A stretch of DNA of 64,000 nucleotides from [Muricauda] lutisoli (nom. illeg.) (GCF_017313105.1 NZ_JAFLND010000002.1:558001-622000), one strand, 5' to 3'. Positions 1-10,271 are shown, counted from the first letter of the stretch. Notes: generated by a model not told the origin, from the letters alone. Numbers and translations: made by a program.

Positions 1-2028
1 AAAACCGGTAAACGCACTGAAAATCTTGGCCAAACGATCCTCTGCTTTATACTGTGCATCAAACGCATCATTTAGAAAGTGATATTCAAAAGGGTTCTCT
101 CTTTCATATTTTTCGTAGACTGTTTTTAATTGCTGTATGGTGGAGGGGATGTTCGATTTGGGGGCAATTTTGGCATAAATGACCCCGCCACGTTTTCCCC
201 ATGGAGAAATTGCATCGTTGCTCTTTTTAATGAACAGACACAATGCTTCCACTTTATTATGTAAGGAGGAATAATTAAAATCTTTTAATACCCCGTCAAT
301 CTCATATTGACCATTTATTTTTTGACCAATCGGATTTCCTTCAAGGTTCAGTTTTTCAATGGCCGTTTTATTGATTATTGCAGCTGTTTTTTGATCCTTG
401 AAGAAAAGGGAATCTACAGGAGGTATTTCCCATTTCAGGCCCAACAACGAAATAAAATTTTCATCAACGGTCAATGTTGGCAAAAAGATCATCTCATCAC
501 TATTGGTGCTTTTAACACTCATCATATTGAATCCCTTGTACAATGGAAGAATACCCATGCTGGATTGTACAACTTCAGGAATGGATTGTATTTCATCTTC
601 AAAAGGGATGGCATGTTTGCCTGCATCAGATGAAAAAGGTAGCATTACAATGTTTTCTCTGTCCACACCGGTATCGGCATGTCTGAAAAAATACATTTGT
701 CTATCTATTACAATTGCGCAAATAATGAGCACTACAGAAATACCAAATTGAAAAACGGTAAAAAACTTTCTCACACCTGCACCCCCATTTTGCTTGCTCA
801 ATTTACCTTGCAAAACAACTATGGGCCTGTAAGCCGATAATAGAATTGCGGGATATATTGCTGCGAGCACTATGGTGATAATAAGCAATATTCCAAGAGA
901 TAGGAGCATTTGTGGGGCATACAGAAATGAATTGTCCATTTGAATGTCCAATAGGCCGAAGAAAAAAGGCTGTAGAGATATACATAGAAAATACCCCACA
1001 ACAAAGGAAATGACCGTATACAGAGACGATTCCAAAAAGAACTGTATTGCAATGGCTTTTCTGCGGGCGCCCAAAACTTTTCTTACCCCAACTTCTTTGG
1101 ATCTGGTGGTGGAACGTGCCGTAGAGAGACTGGCGTAGTTTACCAGGGCAAGAAGTAAAATCAAGATAGCAACCAGAGGAAATATTTTTATATATCGGCT
1201 GTTGTCGAAGTTTTTCCCAAAATGTAGGCTGGTCAAAGGCTTTAAAAGATATCTTTTGTTTACATCGTTGCCCTTATCTTGTTGATCACCATTATTACTG
1301 AGTAAACTTGTTTCAACAAGTGTAGGGTCTGCAGAACTTTTCAGAGAGAAATAAGTGGTAAAATCGTCGTAATCATTAGTAATGGATTCATTGTATTCCT
1401 CCATAGATTCCATACTCGAAATGGACGCCACAAAATCAAAATCAACACTGGAGTTGGAAGGAGTGTTCTTCGATATACCTGTTACCGTAAACCGATATTT
1501 GTCGTTGTACAGAAAAACCTCTCCCACAGGGTCTTTGGATCCAAAATATTTTTCTGCTGCTCTTTGGGAAACAACTACGGAAAATGGATTATCTAGCACA
1601 TGATCCTTGTTGCCCTGAAGTAAGGTGAAAGAGAAAAAATCAAAAAAGTTGGGGTCGGCAAACGCGAATTTGTCCTCAGAAAATTTTAGTGAAGGAGCTG
1701 CGGCGTTTTTAATGGTTACGCTCTCAAAGCTTTCCTTATAACGAAGGCAATCTTCTATGGACGGAATGCTTTGCTTGCTTTCCGGTCCTTTGGAATAACC
1801 CATATACGGTATATAAATAGGGTCTTTGCCAAATGTTAATTCTGTTTCGGCCATGTAAATGTTGTCTGCATTTTCATGAAACTTGTCAAAACTATATTCA
1901 TGGCCTACATATAAAACTATCAGCATGCATGCAGCTAGCCCCAAGGAAAGGCCAACAATATTTATTGAAGAATAAACCTTGCTTCTTATCAAAGCTCTCC
2001 ACGCTATTTTCAGATAGTTTTTTATCAT
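1..2028 (-). CDS. FtsX/MacB-like ABC transporter permease, 3' end beyond window
   Basis: The reading frame is open from an ATG at 2028 down to base 1, so 676 residues are visible and the C-terminus lies outside the window. The N-terminus (MIKNYLKIAWRALI) and the first membrane helix match the start of MacB-type permeases. A large periplasmic domain follows, then the conserved STARSTTRSKEVGVRK stretch typical of FtsX-like cores. At the visible end the frame still reads DRLAKIFSAFTG, which in this family sits just before the last three helices, so little is missing. It is the last visible gene of the operon, ten bases after the preceding permease. The substrate is unknown. The family exports lipoproteins, peptides or drugs, or acts mechanically on TolC-type exits. 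Confidence 0.9.
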   Translation of the reverse strand, partial: MIKNYLKIAWRALIRSKVYSSINIVGLSLGLAACMLIVLYVGHEYSFDKFHENADNIYMAETELTFGKDPIYIPYMGYSKGPESKQSIPSIEDCLRYKESFESVTIKNAAAPSLKFSEDKFAFADPNFFDFFSFTLLQGNKDHVLDNPFSVVVSQRAAEKYFGSKDPVGEVFLYNDKYRFTVTGISKNTPSNSSVDFDFVASISSMESMEEYNESITNDYDDFTTYFSLKSSADPTLVETSLLSNNGDQQDKGNDVNKRYLLKPLTSLHFGKNFDNSRYIKIFPLVAILILLLALVNYASLSTARSTTRSKEVGVRKVLGARRKAIAIQFFLESSLYTVISFVVGYFLCISLQPFFFGLLDIQMDNSFLYAPQMLLSLGILLIITIVLAAIYPAILLSAYRPIVVLQGKLSKQNGGAGVRKFFTVFQFGISVVLIICAIVIDRQMYFFRHADTGVDRENIVMLPFSSDAGKHAIPFEDEIQSIPEVVQSSMGILPLYKGFNMMSVKSTNSDEMIFLPTLTVDENFISLLGLKWEIPPVDSLFFKDQKTAAIINKTAIEKLNLEGNPIGQKINGQYEIDGVLKDFNYSSLHNKVEALCLFIKKSNDAISPWGKRGGVIYAKIAPKSNIPSTIQQLKTVYEKYERENPFEYHFLNDAFDAQYKAEDRLAKIFSAFTGF

Positions 2029-2038
2029 GATCTATGAA

Positions 2039-4438
2039 TTATTCGGTTCGTAGACTTTTTGTGGGGTTGGAACGGGCCGCTCTAATGGCCTGAAAACTTA
2101 CGGTTATAATGGTGACGGCCAAGGCTCCGATCATGGCCAGGGCAAAAATCCACCACTTTAAGATCACCCGGTATGGATACTCTTGCAACCAACCGTTCAT
2201 AACATAATAGGCAATGGGCACCGCGATAAAACAAGAGATGATGACCAACTTTAAAAAGTCTTTGGACAACATGTTCCAAACATTGAACACAGAGGCCCCT
2301 AGTACTTTACGAACACCTATTTCCTTGGTGCGTTGTTCTGCCACAAAAGATGTCAGCCCAAAAAGACCAAGGCAACTGATCAAGATGGCCAAAGCGGTAA
2401 AAATTCCCGATAATTGACCAATACGTTCTTCTGCAGCAAACTTTTCCCCATATTCTTCATCTACAAAATCGTATTGAAACGGAATATTGGGGAAGTGTTC
2501 CTTAAATACCCTTTCGATTATTGCTATGTTCTGGCTAGCACTCTGGTTTGGGTTCAACCTCATATTGTAATATGAGCCATTTCCATATTTGTCGAACACA
2601 TACATGCCTTGCTTTACGGGTTCGTAAGGGGATTGGGCGATCATATCTTCGACCACTCCTATAATTTTCATAGGTTCAAAAGGGTCTTCGGTATCAGTAT
2701 CCGTTATAAATTTACCCACAGGGTCTTGAAGACCCATGTACTTTACCGCTGTCTCGTTAAGGAGCACTGCACTGGAATCCGATGCGAACTCACGAGAAAA
2801 ATCCCTTCCGGCGACAATTTTTAAATTAAGGCTCTTTGCATATTCTGGTGACACCTCGGTCCATGCCAGATCTTCTTGAAAACCTTCTGGTTTGCCTTCC
2901 CAATCAAAACCGCTTCTGTTGGACCAAATTCGGGTAGTGGGAGCACTGGAAGTAGACATTTCGGTAACTGCACCGGAACTAATAAACTCCTCGCGCATCA
3001 ATTCAAATTTGCCGGTAAAATCCTCGCTCATGGTCGGTATCTGAACCAATCCCTCTTTATCATAACCAATTGGTCTGTTTTTGGCATAGTTGATTTGTTG
3101 CATCACGATTACTGTACCTATAATAAAGGCAACGGAAACCGTAAACTGCACAACAACCAAAATTTTCCGAGGAAGCCCCGAGTGCTTACCTGTCTTAAAA
3201 GTTCCTTTTAACACATCAACTGGCCGAAAAGAGGAAAGGTATAGTGCTGGATAACTGCCGGCCAATAATGCAGTAATCAATATAAATACTAAAGAAACCG
3301 CCCAAAAGAAAGGGGATCCCCATGGGAATTCCATTTGTTTTCTGGCCAAATCATTAAACCCGTTGAGCGATAGCACCACAATAAAAACAGCGATCACAAA
3401 AGCAAACAGAACCACTAAAAAAGATTCCCCTAAAAATTGGTTGATCAATTGACTTCGTTGTGAACCTATAGATTTTCTAATGCCCACTTCCTTTGCTCTT
3501 TTCTCGGAACGAGCCGTACTTAAGTTCATAAAATTGATACAGGCCAAAAGCAGGACAAAAACACCTATAATCCCGAACAACCAAACATATTTGATCCTGC
3601 CCCCTGCTTGTTTTCCGTTCTCGAATCGGGACCTCAAATACCAATCTTCCATGGGAAGCAAAAACAGTTGGGGGTTAAACTCTACAGTTTCCTCATTGAG
3701 TTCTTTCTTTACATTCCTTATTTTTTCGGTAACACTCTTCATTGATGTGTTGTCGGCAATTTGAACGAACATTTGAAACGAGTTGTTACCCCATTGGTCC
3801 TCCGCATTTTTTACCCACTCATTAATGGAAACATATTTGTCCCAAGGCATCAAAAAATCGGTGTCGTTAAAAGAGGTGTTGAACGGAATGTCTTCGAACA
3901 CTGCAGTAACCATCATATCATATTGGCTATTGACCTCTATGGTTTTTCCAATAGGATCTTCGTTCCCGAACAAAGCATCGGCGGTCGACTCCGAAAGCAT
4001 GATGGAGTTGATTTCCCGAATTCCATCTTTTTCCCCCTTTAAAATATTTAGGTCGAACATTTCAGGAGCCTCACGTTGCATAAAGTTTCCATCCCTGGAA
4101 ATACTGGTTTCCTTGTACTTCAGGTACTGAGAGGTAGTCCAAGAAGACATGACCAAGTGCTTAAAATTGTCCATATAGCTTTCCCTAAAAGCTTTTTCCA
4201 GTGGGCGTGGCATGGCGGGCCCTGTTCCGGTTTCCCCATTAAAGGTCTGGGATTGATACATTTGGGCAATTTTGTCCTTATGGGAAAAATAGTTGTTATG
4301 GCTAAGCTCATCATTGATCCAAAGACCAATGATCAAGGTAACGGCCATTCCCAGCGCCAGTCCACCAACATTAATGATGGTGTAACCCTTGTTCTTTGTT
4401 AGGTTCCTCCAAGCTATTTTTAGATAATTCTTTAACAT
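2039..4438 (-). CDS. FtsX/MacB-like ABC transporter permease (second paralogue)
   Basis: This 799-residue inner-membrane protein has the four-helix MacB layout twice over: one helix near residues 20-40, a periplasmic MacB_PCD-like domain, a three-helix FtsX block near 285-430, a second periplasmic domain, and a final FtsX block near 680-790. Both FtsX blocks carry the family signature (STARSEKRAKEVGIRKSIG and AEQRTKEIGVRKVLG). It lies 22 bases after the previous permease and starts at an ATG preceded by an A-rich leader. It is clearly paralogous to the permeases on both sides. It presumably works with the single ATPase encoded upstream. The exported substrate cannot be read from the sequence. 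Confidence 0.93.
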   Translation of the reverse strand: MLKNYLKIAWRNLTKNKGYTIINVGGLALGMAVTLIIGLWINDELSHNNYFSHKDKIAQMYQSQTFNGETGTGPAMPRPLEKAFRESYMDNFKHLVMSSWTTSQYLKYKETSISRDGNFMQREAPEMFDLNILKGEKDGIREINSIMLSESTADALFGNEDPIGKTIEVNSQYDMMVTAVFEDIPFNTSFNDTDFLMPWDKYVSINEWVKNAEDQWGNNSFQMFVQIADNTSMKSVTEKIRNVKKELNEETVEFNPQLFLLPMEDWYLRSRFENGKQAGGRIKYVWLFGIIGVFVLLLACINFMNLSTARSEKRAKEVGIRKSIGSQRSQLINQFLGESFLVVLFAFVIAVFIVVLSLNGFNDLARKQMEFPWGSPFFWAVSLVFILITALLAGSYPALYLSSFRPVDVLKGTFKTGKHSGLPRKILVVVQFTVSVAFIIGTVIVMQQINYAKNRPIGYDKEGLVQIPTMSEDFTGKFELMREEFISSGAVTEMSTSSAPTTRIWSNRSGFDWEGKPEGFQEDLAWTEVSPEYAKSLNLKIVAGRDFSREFASDSSAVLLNETAVKYMGLQDPVGKFITDTDTEDPFEPMKIIGVVEDMIAQSPYEPVKQGMYVFDKYGNGSYYNMRLNPNQSASQNIAIIERVFKEHFPNIPFQYDFVDEEYGEKFAAEERIGQLSGIFTALAILISCLGLFGLTSFVAEQRTKEIGVRKVLGASVFNVWNMLSKDFLKLVIISCFIAVPIAYYVMNGWLQEYPYRVILKWWIFALAMIGALAVTIITVSFQAIRAARSNPTKSLRTE

Positions 4439-4460
4439 GATCGATGTTTTTTTGATTGAT

Positions 4461-6878
4461 TTATTCCGTGCGCAACCCTTTGGTCGGTTTCAGCAAAGCT
4501 GCTCCGACGGATTGGTAACTTATGGTGAGCACAGCAATGCCCAGTGCAATGAACCCAGCCATTAAAAATGTTTCCCAACCTATGGTAATGCGGTATGCAA
4601 AATCTTCCAGCCATCGATTCATTAAATACCAACCTACAGGAATTGCAATGCAGATTGAAATTAAAATCAACTTTAAAAAATCGATGGTAAGCAATTGATA
4701 GATGTTCTTGAAAGGAGCACCCAAAACCCTTCGAATGCTTATTTCCTTCCTTCGTTGCTCCACCATAAAAGCAGAGAGTGCAAATAGTCCCAAGCATGCC
4801 ACAAGAATGGCAAAAAGCGCAAAACTGTTGAATATTTTGCCCATACGCCTTACATCATTGTGCATTTGAGCAAATTCTTGTTCCAAAAAGGTATAGTTGA
4901 GCGCCTGATTGGGTATGTTTTTGTTCCAAACTTTTTCGATGGATGCCAAGGCTTCTGTTGGGTTTCCCTTTTCCAATTTTACGGAAACGGCCCCGAAGTC
5001 TTTGCCTATTACCAAAGACAGTGCGGAGATATCTTCTTTCAAGGATTTAAAGTGGAAGTCTTCAATTACTCCGATAATTGTGAAAACTTGACTGTTGTTA
5101 CTCAATTCTTTGCCAATTGGGTCCTGTAGGCCCAAATCCGAGGCCATTTTGGTGTTGATAACAATGGAGTTGACAGAGTCAGATGCAAAATCTTTGGAAA
5201 AACTTCTGCCCTTCTTAAGCTGAATGCCCAAGGTTTCGATATAATCGTAATCCACCTTCCAAATCTGGGCCGGGATTCCCCTTCCTCCATCATCTTTACC
5301 TTCTACCATAAAGGTGTTTCCGTTTCTACTGCCGCCGTCAACTGGCAAATAGTTAGTGGATGTCACATTTTTTACTTGTGACAGGGATGATAATTGCTCT
5401 TTAAAAGATTCCATCTTTTCACCAAGAATGTTGGTGCCTTCAAGTACAACGACCCGTTCTTTATCGTAACCTAATTCTTTGCTGACGATAAAATCCATCT
5501 GTCGGTAAATAATAAGTGTACCTATGATCAAGACGACCGATGTAGTAAACTGAAAAACCACCAACCCACTCCTTAGCTTTCCGCTCTTGCTACCAACGCT
5601 CAATTTTCCCTTTAAAACACTCGCTGGCCTAAATGCGGATAAATAGAATGCTGGGTACAGCCCTGCCAAAACGCCTACAATAAGGGCAGAAATCAACAAT
5701 AAAGGAGCGAACCACCAGTCGGACCAAGGCAACACCATGTTTTTGGCTGCAATCTCATTAAAGGTAGGAAGCAAAACCCAGGCGAACACCACTCCCAAAA
5801 CAAAGGAAATGATGCTGAAGATCACAGATTCGGTTAAAAATTGATTGACCAGGTTGTTCCTGAAGGCTCCAATGGTTTTTCTGAGTCCTACCTCTTTGGC
5901 CCTATTGGCGGATTTGGCCGTGGAAAGATTAATAAAGTTGATAATGGCCAACAGCAATACAAAAATCGCAATGGCAGCAAATAGCCAAACAAACTTTACA
6001 TCGCCGTGTTTAAGCCCGTCCTGCATTTTAAGGTCGGATTTTAAATAAATGTCCGTAATGGGTTGCAGCTTATATTCTGCGGTTCTCAAGACGTCAAGAA
6101 AAGCTTCGGAGCGACCCCGTTTTATCTGTGCCGGAATGATGTATTTTTCAACAATCGAGGACATTTTTTGCTCTAACTCCTGAATGTCGGTGTTAGGGTT
6201 TACCAATACATAGGTAAAGTAATTTTGATTGGTCCAACCCCCATAATTATCCTCTACAGGAAGCATAAAATCAAAATCCAGATGTGAGTTTTTCGGCACA
6301 TCTTTCATCACACCCGTTACTGTATAAGGATTGGAGGTGTCGTTGTCCAAAAATATGGTCTGCTGCAAAGCATTTCCGTTGGGAAAATACTTATCGGCCT
6401 TGGATTTGGAAATCACAATGCTTTTGGGATTGGTCAAGGCAGTTGATGCATCTCCAAGCTCCAGGTCAATTTCCAAAATATCAAAAGCCTCCTGGTCCGC
6501 AATAATAAAATTCTCCTCAAATGTACTCTCCTGTTCCCCGTTGATTCGAAATCCACGTTTCCCTGCACCAAAAATTTCGATGGTATTGACTTTTCCGGCC
6601 TTGTTTATTTCTGGAAAATCAGATTGAAGCGCATCGGCAAATGGCAACTGAAAATGGGTGCTTTTCATGACCTCTCCTTGGAGCACTCCCTGAAAAACCA
6701 CTCTATAAATTTGATCCTTCTTGGCATAATGCCGATCGTAGCTGACCTCATTACGAATAAATAGGGCAATTAAAAGACAGGCGGCTATCCCAACGGCAAA
6801 ACCTCCTATTTTAATAAATGTGAAGAGTTTATCCTTTTTGATGGTCCTCCATGCGATATTTAGGTGGTTTTTGAACAT
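4461..6878 (-). CDS. FtsX/MacB-like ABC transporter permease (first paralogue)
   Basis: This 805-residue permease has the same duplicated layout as its two neighbours: an N-terminal helix, a periplasmic domain, an FtsX block around residues 290-430 with STAKSANRAKEVGLRKTIG, a second periplasmic domain, and a C-terminal FtsX block with VEQRRKEISIRRVLG. The ATG at 6878 follows the ATPase gene by 40 bases. It is the first of three consecutive permease genes served by one ATPase, so the paralogues may form alternative or heteromeric transporters. That last point is inference. Confidence 0.93.
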   Translation of the reverse strand: MFKNHLNIAWRTIKKDKLFTFIKIGGFAVGIAACLLIALFIRNEVSYDRHYAKKDQIYRVVFQGVLQGEVMKSTHFQLPFADALQSDFPEINKAGKVNTIEIFGAGKRGFRINGEQESTFEENFIIADQEAFDILEIDLELGDASTALTNPKSIVISKSKADKYFPNGNALQQTIFLDNDTSNPYTVTGVMKDVPKNSHLDFDFMLPVEDNYGGWTNQNYFTYVLVNPNTDIQELEQKMSSIVEKYIIPAQIKRGRSEAFLDVLRTAEYKLQPITDIYLKSDLKMQDGLKHGDVKFVWLFAAIAIFVLLLAIINFINLSTAKSANRAKEVGLRKTIGAFRNNLVNQFLTESVIFSIISFVLGVVFAWVLLPTFNEIAAKNMVLPWSDWWFAPLLLISALIVGVLAGLYPAFYLSAFRPASVLKGKLSVGSKSGKLRSGLVVFQFTTSVVLIIGTLIIYRQMDFIVSKELGYDKERVVVLEGTNILGEKMESFKEQLSSLSQVKNVTSTNYLPVDGGSRNGNTFMVEGKDDGGRGIPAQIWKVDYDYIETLGIQLKKGRSFSKDFASDSVNSIVINTKMASDLGLQDPIGKELSNNSQVFTIIGVIEDFHFKSLKEDISALSLVIGKDFGAVSVKLEKGNPTEALASIEKVWNKNIPNQALNYTFLEQEFAQMHNDVRRMGKIFNSFALFAILVACLGLFALSAFMVEQRRKEISIRRVLGAPFKNIYQLLTIDFLKLILISICIAIPVGWYLMNRWLEDFAYRITIGWETFLMAGFIALGIAVLTISYQSVGAALLKPTKGLRTE

Positions 6879-6918
6879 GTGATTGATTTGATTGTTTTTT
6901 GATTGATGAATTAAACTC

Positions 6919-7614
6919 CTATACCATGCTTTTCATAGGCTTATTTTGGCTTTCAGTCACAATTTGACCGTCGAACAGATTGATGACCCTGTGGGCATAG
7001 TGCGAATCGCGATCGGAGTGCGTAACCATAACAATTGTGGTCCCTTCTTGGTTGAGTTCGGTCAACAGGTTCATCACCTCGATACCGTTTTTGGAGTCCA
7101 GGTTACCCGTTGGCTCATCCGCCAAGATCAATTTTGGATTGGTGACCACGGCCCTTGCAATGGCCACCCTTTGCTGCTGACCTCCGGATAGTTGCTGTGG
7201 AAAGTGCTTTTCCCTGTGTGCGATCTTCATGCGCTCCAAGACTTTTTGCACTTTTTCCCTACGCTCGGCCTTGTTCATTTTAAGGTAGATCAAAGGAAGC
7301 TCAACGTTTTCAAAAACCGTGAGTTCATCGATCAGGTTAAAACTTTGGAACACAAACCCAAGGTTGCCTTTTCGTAGTTGGGTTCGCTGGCTTTCCTTTA
7401 GTCCGCCCACTTCATGCCCTGCAAAATTGTAGCTGCCCTCGGTTGGGTTGTCCAGCATTCCGATGATGTTCAGCAAAGTGGATTTCCCGCATCCAGATGG
7501 CCCCATAATGGCCACAAATTCGCCTTCTTCCACTTTTAAGTTTACCCCGTTCAAGGCCAAGGTCTCTACCTCTTCAGTTCGGAAACTTTTTTTAAGATCT
7601 GTTATCTGTATCAT
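6919..7614 (-). CDS. ABC transporter ATP-binding protein, LolD/MacB type
   Basis: This 231-residue cytoplasmic ATPase powers the adjoining permeases. It shows Walker A GPSGCGKST at residues 38-46, a Q-loop (VFQSFN) near 88-93, the signature LSGGQQQR at 142-149, Walker B LILADEPTG at 162-170 and the switch histidine in MVTHS near 196-200. Its closest functional class is the LolD/MacB group that drives FtsX-like permeases, not importers. It sits between the adaptor gene and three permease genes, with spacers of 63 and 40 bases. Both spacers contain the 13-mer TTTTTTGATTGAT (plus-strand sense). Confidence 0.95.
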   Translation of the reverse strand: MIQITDLKKSFRTEEVETLALNGVNLKVEEGEFVAIMGPSGCGKSTLLNIIGMLDNPTEGSYNFAGHEVGGLKESQRTQLRKGNLGFVFQSFNLIDELTVFENVELPLIYLKMNKAERREKVQKVLERMKIAHREKHFPQQLSGGQQQRVAIARAVVTNPKLILADEPTGNLDSKNGIEVMNLLTELNQEGTTIVMVTHSDRDSHYAHRVINLFDGQIVTESQNKPMKSMV

Positions 7615-7677
7615 TTTTTGATGGTTGTTTTTTATGTAAAGACTATTCTTTTTTGATTGATGTTACATTCCCACGGA

Positions 7678-8928
7678 TTATTTTAATACAATCCGTTCCG
7701 CATCACCGAAACTATCGTAGTTACTGGTAATGACCTGTTCTCCTGGTTGAAGGCCCTCGAGGACCTCATAATATCTTGAATTTTGTTTTCCCAATCGTAC
7801 ATTGCGTTTGATGGCTTCATTACCATCGGGGCCCACCACGAACACCCATTGTCCGCCGGTGCTTTGGAAGAACCCGCCTTTGGGCAACAAAAGGGCATCG
7901 TTGGATTCACCCAGTTGCAATCGTATGTTGTAGCTTTGTCCCGCTCGGATGGTCTCGGGTTTTTCGTCCACAAAAACCAAGTCTACGCGGAACCTACCGT
8001 TCCTTACTTCGGGGTACACCTTGCGCAAACGTAAACCGTACTCGTTTCCGTTACGTTCCAAAGTGGCGGAAAGGTCACGTTTCACACGATCGATATAATG
8101 CTCATCGATATCGGCTTCAATTTTAAAATCTGTAAGTACGTTGATCTGCCCTATACGTTGCCCTTGCGAAATATTCTGACCAATTTCTGCATCCAAAAAT
8201 CCCAATTGGCCATCTGCGGGAGCTCGAACATTTAAATGGTCGAGTCGTTCATAGACCATGGACAATGTTTTTTGCATCCGCTCCAAGTCTGTGTCCAAAC
8301 CTTTCAAAGAAGTTTCACGCAATTCATCATCCTGTTCTGTTTGTAGTTTTACGATTTCGTATTGCTTTTGTGCCAATTCGTAATCTTCCTTGGACTTTAA
8401 ATAGGTTTCCTTGGAAATCAACTCTTCTTCAAAAAGCTCTTGGTTCTGCTCGTAAGCTCGTTTCAAACGTTGCACATCGTACTGTGCAGTGGCCAAGGAT
8501 TTTCTTCCTTCCACCTGTCTCGAATCAAAGGTGAGTTTGGTGGAACGCAGGTCGTTCTGCTTTAGTGCCAAGTTACTTTCACTGGCCAAAATCTGCTCAT
8601 AAAGCGCCATGTTTTCCAGCTTTAGGATAATGTCTCCTTTTTTTACCATCGAACCTTCTTCTATCAACTTTTCGGAAACACGACCACCTTCGTAGGCATC
8701 CATGTAAATGGTGGCTATTGGCGCCACATTGCCGTTGATGGTTATGTAGTCATCAAACTTGCCATCTGTTACCGAGGAGATGGACAAACGTTCCTTTTCC
8801 GTTCTAAAGGTTGACATGGAACTGGCAAAAATCAATTTATAGCCCACAAACAAGAGCAATATGCCCAAGGCGATATAGCCGTAATGTTTGAGTTTAAGTC
8901 CTTTCTTTTTTTCTAATTGTATATCCAT
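7678..8928 (-). CDS. HlyD/MacA-type periplasmic adaptor (membrane fusion protein)
   Basis: This 416-residue protein has one N-terminal membrane anchor (about residues 16-36) followed by a periplasmic adaptor. A lipoyl-like half-motif near residues 75-110 includes EGSMVKKGDIILKLEN. A long alpha-helical hairpin spans about 115-230, the second lipoyl half includes VRAPADGQLG, and a beta-barrel and membrane-proximal domain follow. Such adaptors bridge an inner-membrane ABC transporter and a TolC channel, and both partners are encoded next to it. It starts eight bases after the tolC-like gene ends, which implies co-transcription and translational coupling. Confidence 0.93.
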   Translation of the reverse strand: MDIQLEKKKGLKLKHYGYIALGILLLFVGYKLIFASSMSTFRTEKERLSISSVTDGKFDDYITINGNVAPIATIYMDAYEGGRVSEKLIEEGSMVKKGDIILKLENMALYEQILASESNLALKQNDLRSTKLTFDSRQVEGRKSLATAQYDVQRLKRAYEQNQELFEEELISKETYLKSKEDYELAQKQYEIVKLQTEQDDELRETSLKGLDTDLERMQKTLSMVYERLDHLNVRAPADGQLGFLDAEIGQNISQGQRIGQINVLTDFKIEADIDEHYIDRVKRDLSATLERNGNEYGLRLRKVYPEVRNGRFRVDLVFVDEKPETIRAGQSYNIRLQLGESNDALLLPKGGFFQSTGGQWVFVVGPDGNEAIKRNVRLGKQNSRYYEVLEGLQPGEQVITSNYDSFGDAERIVLK

Positions 8929-8936
8929 GGTATGTT

Positions 8937-10271
8937 TTAGTTGATATTAAAAATGGGCAGTCCGCTGTAAAAATCTATGGTGCTCTGGTTGACTTTTAAC
9001 CTAAGCCCCACCTGTAAATTTTGATTCTGCGCTACCCCGTACAGGTTTTTGGCCTGAAAGAGTTCCAACGCATTGATCAATCCTTTTTCGTAACGCTTTT
9101 GTGCAATGGTAAAGGCCAATTGCTGCGATTCTACCTGTTTTATGCTCTGTTCATATTCTGCTATAAGGGCCTGGTTGTCCTGGACCAATTGCTGCAACAA
9201 CTGAAAAAGTTCCTGCTCCTGGATCTCCAGGTTGTTCTTTGCCTGCATATAGGCGATTTTCTGTTGCTTCACCCTCGAATGATTGGTCCACCCGTTACTA
9301 ATGGGAATGTTCAATTGCGCACCCACAAACTTGGATTGGTTATCATTGAACTGTGTCCTAAAAGGTATTACATTGCCATTTTCATCCACATTGGTCTCAA
9401 AATAGCTTGTTCCGTAACCAGCAAATAGGGCCAAAGATGGAAATAGCCCTCCCCTAGTGGCCTGTAATTGTTTTTTTGCCGCGGTTACCCGATACTCTTG
9501 TGATTTGACCAATGGCACAAATCCCCTTGCCTTTTGGTATAGAGAATCCAATGTAACGTCTTCGTTTACGGAAGCCTCTTCCAAAGTTTCCTGAATAGCA
9601 ATATCCGAAGCTTCGGTCAAATTCATTTCTTGCAAAAGAGCCAACTTGGCATTGGCCAGTTGGTTTCGGTTTTGCGTCAACAGGAACTTGTCGCCCAAAA
9701 GGTTGGATTCCGCTTCGTACAGGTCTGCACCCGCCATTAACCCAAGCTCCACTTGTTTTTCGACCAAATCATAGTTGGCTTGTGAAATTTCCAACTGTTC
9801 CAAGGTGTTGGCCACCAATCCTTCGTAAAATTTGATGTCGTAAAAAGCCGTCATTACCCTGAAGGCCAACAAAAACTTTTCCTGTAAAATATCTTCTTGC
9901 GTCGCTTTGAAGATGAATTTGGAGGCTCTTATCGAATTCAGTTTTTGAAAACCGCGGAACAGATCCAAACTGGCATTGAGCGAATAATTGTTACTGAAGA
10001 ATTCCGTATTCACATAATCGTTGGTTTGAGGGTCGGCAGACCTACCATACCTAATTGTATAGTCGGTGGACCCATTTACAGATGGCAATAAATTGCGAAT
10101 GGATTGCCTGTAAGATTCTCTGCTGGACTCGTTATTATATGAGGTATTCTTTACTTGAAGATTGTGTTCAATGGCATAATCCACACATTCCTCCAGCGTC
10201 CAAACTTCTTGGGAGACCCCGATGAACGAAGCCAATAATAATAAGGTTGTTATGTATATTTTTAAATTCAT
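8937..10271 (-). CDS. TolC-family outer membrane channel protein
   Basis: I place the start at the ATG at 10271, giving 444 residues. This puts a classic signal peptide (MNLKIYITTLLLLASFIGVSQ) at the very N-terminus. An upstream in-frame ATG at 10289 would add six polar residues before it. The mature protein has two tandem outer-membrane-efflux repeats rich in long amphipathic helices, for example around residues 150-220 and 340-420. The opening WTLEECVDYAIEHNLQV motif is typical of TolC proteins. It is the first gene of the export operon and is transcribed divergently from the sigma-54 regulator gene, which probably controls it. Confidence 0.93.
   Translation of the reverse strand: MNLKIYITTLLLLASFIGVSQEVWTLEECVDYAIEHNLQVKNTSYNNESSRESYRQSIRNLLPSVNGSTDYTIRYGRSADPQTNDYVNTEFFSNNYSLNASLDLFRGFQKLNSIRASKFIFKATQEDILQEKFLLAFRVMTAFYDIKFYEGLVANTLEQLEISQANYDLVEKQVELGLMAGADLYEAESNLLGDKFLLTQNRNQLANAKLALLQEMNLTEASDIAIQETLEEASVNEDVTLDSLYQKARGFVPLVKSQEYRVTAAKKQLQATRGGLFPSLALFAGYGTSYFETNVDENGNVIPFRTQFNDNQSKFVGAQLNIPISNGWTNHSRVKQQKIAYMQAKNNLEIQEQELFQLLQQLVQDNQALIAEYEQSIKQVESQQLAFTIAQKRYEKGLINALELFQAKNLYGVAQNQNLQVGLRLKVNQSTIDFYSGLPIFNIN

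Noticed and set aside
307-1603. Short plus-strand frames inside the first permease region
   Set aside because: The minus strand carries one continuous FtsX/MacB-like permease frame through the whole interval, so these are shadows.
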